Source: Owenia fusiformis
Taxonomy: Eukaryota; Annelida; Polychaeta; Sabellida; Oweniidae
Length of the DNA: 64,000 bases
Reading direction: 5' to 3'
NCBI GenBank assembly: GCA_903813345.2
Contig: CAIIXF020000006.1
Span: forward strand, 374,001 to 438,000
In this document: positions 62,380-64,000 of the stretch, one piece after another
Layout: each line of letters opens with the position of its first letter
Numbering within the stretch: the stretch's first letter is position 1
The notes under the pieces: generated by a model
The model's input: only the letters and a program-made list of their open reading frames with translations
What the model was told of the DNA's origin: nothing
Databases searched by the model: none
Position numbers and translations under genes: made by a program

Positions 62380-63037
62380 CTGAAAGTATACAGTTAAACC
62401 AATGTTCATTAACAGATACAAAATATTTATATAAATATCCTAGGCGTACCAATCAATGATGTTTATTTGTAATGTCTGGTTGCAAATTGGCAATGCATAT
62501 ATGAAGAGATACATATTATATTCCGTCTTACATTAACATGCTTGTTATCCAGTTTAGTAAAACTGTATACTAAAACACAATTTTTTCTTTCACTTTACAG
62601 TAATAACTCACAGCAAAATACTTATTTCCATTTACCCAGAAAACTATTTTCAGAGTAGACCATTAGAAATCATACTTTGATGATATTGATTATTTTATAA
62701 GATCAATTTCATCATTCTTTATATCATGTTCTCCTTGTCTATGAAAACATGAACTTATTTCCTGGTTATTTGATGGTGTTGGAATGCAGTCTCTATATTG
62801 ATTTATGCACCAGGGCTATCAAAATTGACTTATGTGGCGACTAAATGTCCACTAATAACTAATCTGAGACATTTTGTTAAATTGTGAGCTGATCTTAGGT
62901 GTGATAAAGTTTCCTCTACATTGTGACCTTTGACCTCATAATTTTGAAATGACCTTGAGGCTACCATGTGACCTTGACATTATTTGATCATTGGTTTCCC
63001 CAAAATGCCCATTGTCTTAAACATAAAAATTATAATA
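62380..63037. other. Intron upstream of the first ANKS1 exon found; no gene seen
   Basis: AT-rich. The stretch at 62910-62985 (gtgaccttgac, tttgacctca) resembles low-complexity repeats elsewhere. No exon recognised. Confidence 0.55.
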
Positions 63038-63182
63038 CAGTGAAACCTGTTAGTGGAACAACCCTGTAAGTGGAACAAGACCAACTGATTTAATGCTAAT
63101 TAAACCTCTATAAGTGGAACTCCTCACAAGTGGAACATTTTATAGAGGTACCAAAGGTGTTCCAATCAGACAGGTTTTACTA
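63038..63182. mobile_element. MITE with cagtgaaacctgt ends
   Basis: cagtgaaacctgttagtgg and, inverted, gacaggttttacta, with TA on each side; 145 bp, filled with aagtggaac motifs. Same family as 31615-31808. Confidence 0.75.
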
Positions 63183-64000
63183 TACATGTAGGTTTATCAT
63201 CGCTGATATAAAATACATTGCACATATCTTATGAGTGCATGACATTCATTTGCAATTCATATCAGATTATAGATTTTATACATAAAAGACTTTGTAAAAA
63301 GAGAAATTCAAGTTATAAATATAAAAATTAACGAAACAACACAGTGATACATTTCCAAAAGAGATAATTTTTAATTATAAAATATAGACTCAACATAATA
63401 TAATAATAGACATATGCTTTATCTAAGTAACACTACTCACAATTAATCACCCATGACAGCCAATACTATTCTGTGGAAGGAAGGATATTTTATGGAAGGA
63501 ACACACATTCCAATACAAAACTCTATAGGGAAACACTGCCATTCGAATCAAAAGAAATTTCATTAAATAAAAAATGTTCGATGATTTTATTTATGTAGTT
63601 TTATGCAAAGCAATCTTCCAATATTTCGTACAAAACAGTAAGAAGCAGAATGAATAATTTGCACTTCCATTTTTTCTATTTTTCATTGAGTAGAAAGTTA
63701 TGATGATAGTCATGATAAATTGAATGAGCTTTACTACAAATTGATTGAATCTACTGGGGGAATATTACTGTAGAAAATTAAAAGTACGGAAACAATGCCA
63801 TGATAGCCCGACTTTATGGCACCAAAAAGCAATAAAACAAATCCTTCAAGAATGTCAAAGAAAGAAAATTGGAAACAACTCGTCTCATGAGTCTTACCAT
63901 GGACACAGCGCATCATATTTAATATTTAATACTTTTAAAGATCATGCCATAATGTATTAATTTTCATCTAACAACACGAAATGGGAAAGAAATTTATTGG
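63183..64000. other. Window end, no gene seen
   Basis: AT-rich presumed ANKS1 intron. No ankyrin exon or other gene could be supported. Confidence 0.55.

Overview
This is a piece of an animal nuclear genome. It is AT-rich, has long introns with GT-AG boundaries, and is crowded with mobile-element debris. The combination of an ANKS1-type scaffold, a cGAS-like (Mab-21 fold) enzyme, a fibrinogen-domain lectin, CR1/L2-like LINE pieces and many small inverted-repeat elements suggests an invertebrate, probably a lophotrochozoan such as a mollusc or brachiopod. The phylum is inference; nothing here fixes the species.

The backbone is one minus-strand gene, an ANKS1 (Odin/AIDA-1) orthologue. I assembled 18 internal coding exons, from 62379 down to 2487. 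They join in phase into 3891 coding bases (1297 codons). The order is ankyrin repeats (62.4-59.2 kb), a long disordered proline- and tyrosine-motif region (32.5-11.6 kb), two SAM domains (6.1-4.3 kb) and the start of a PTB domain (3.2-2.5 kb). Both ends of the gene lie outside the window or were not found.

Three other genes sit inside ANKS1 introns, all on the opposite (plus) strand: a cGAS-like nucleotidyltransferase with an intact E-x-D...D triad and an intronless coding region (9432-11009); a three-exon secreted fibrinogen-related protein (16187-18272); and a two-exon BTB/POZ protein whose single found intron is 18.5 kb (38009-57393). A further minus-strand coding exon of unknown identity lies at 50418-50608, next to a Cys-pair ORF on the plus strand at 50708-51091.

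The rest is repeats. There are non-autonomous DNA transposons with recognisable ends (hAT-like with an 8-bp duplication, pogo-like, Harbinger-like, mariner and Tc1 remnants, and a family with ATGTCCCCACC ends and internal ~160-bp repeats), palindromic foldback families, two LINE copies, and three tandem arrays.

The points most worth a second look are: (i) a ~320-bp, roughly 95% identical inverted repeat at the 5' end of the cGAS-like gene, which could fold into dsRNA beside a gene of a nucleic-acid-sensor family; (ii) a ~13-copy, 76-bp tandem array made from an ANKS1 exon end plus its splice donor, in which each copy carries a potential 57-bp, phase-symmetric mini-exon; (iii) six near-identical Y-E-K-V phosphotyrosine-type motifs in the large ANKS1 exon; and (iv) the unidentified exon near 50.5 kb. 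No searches were run; all names rest on motif recognition.
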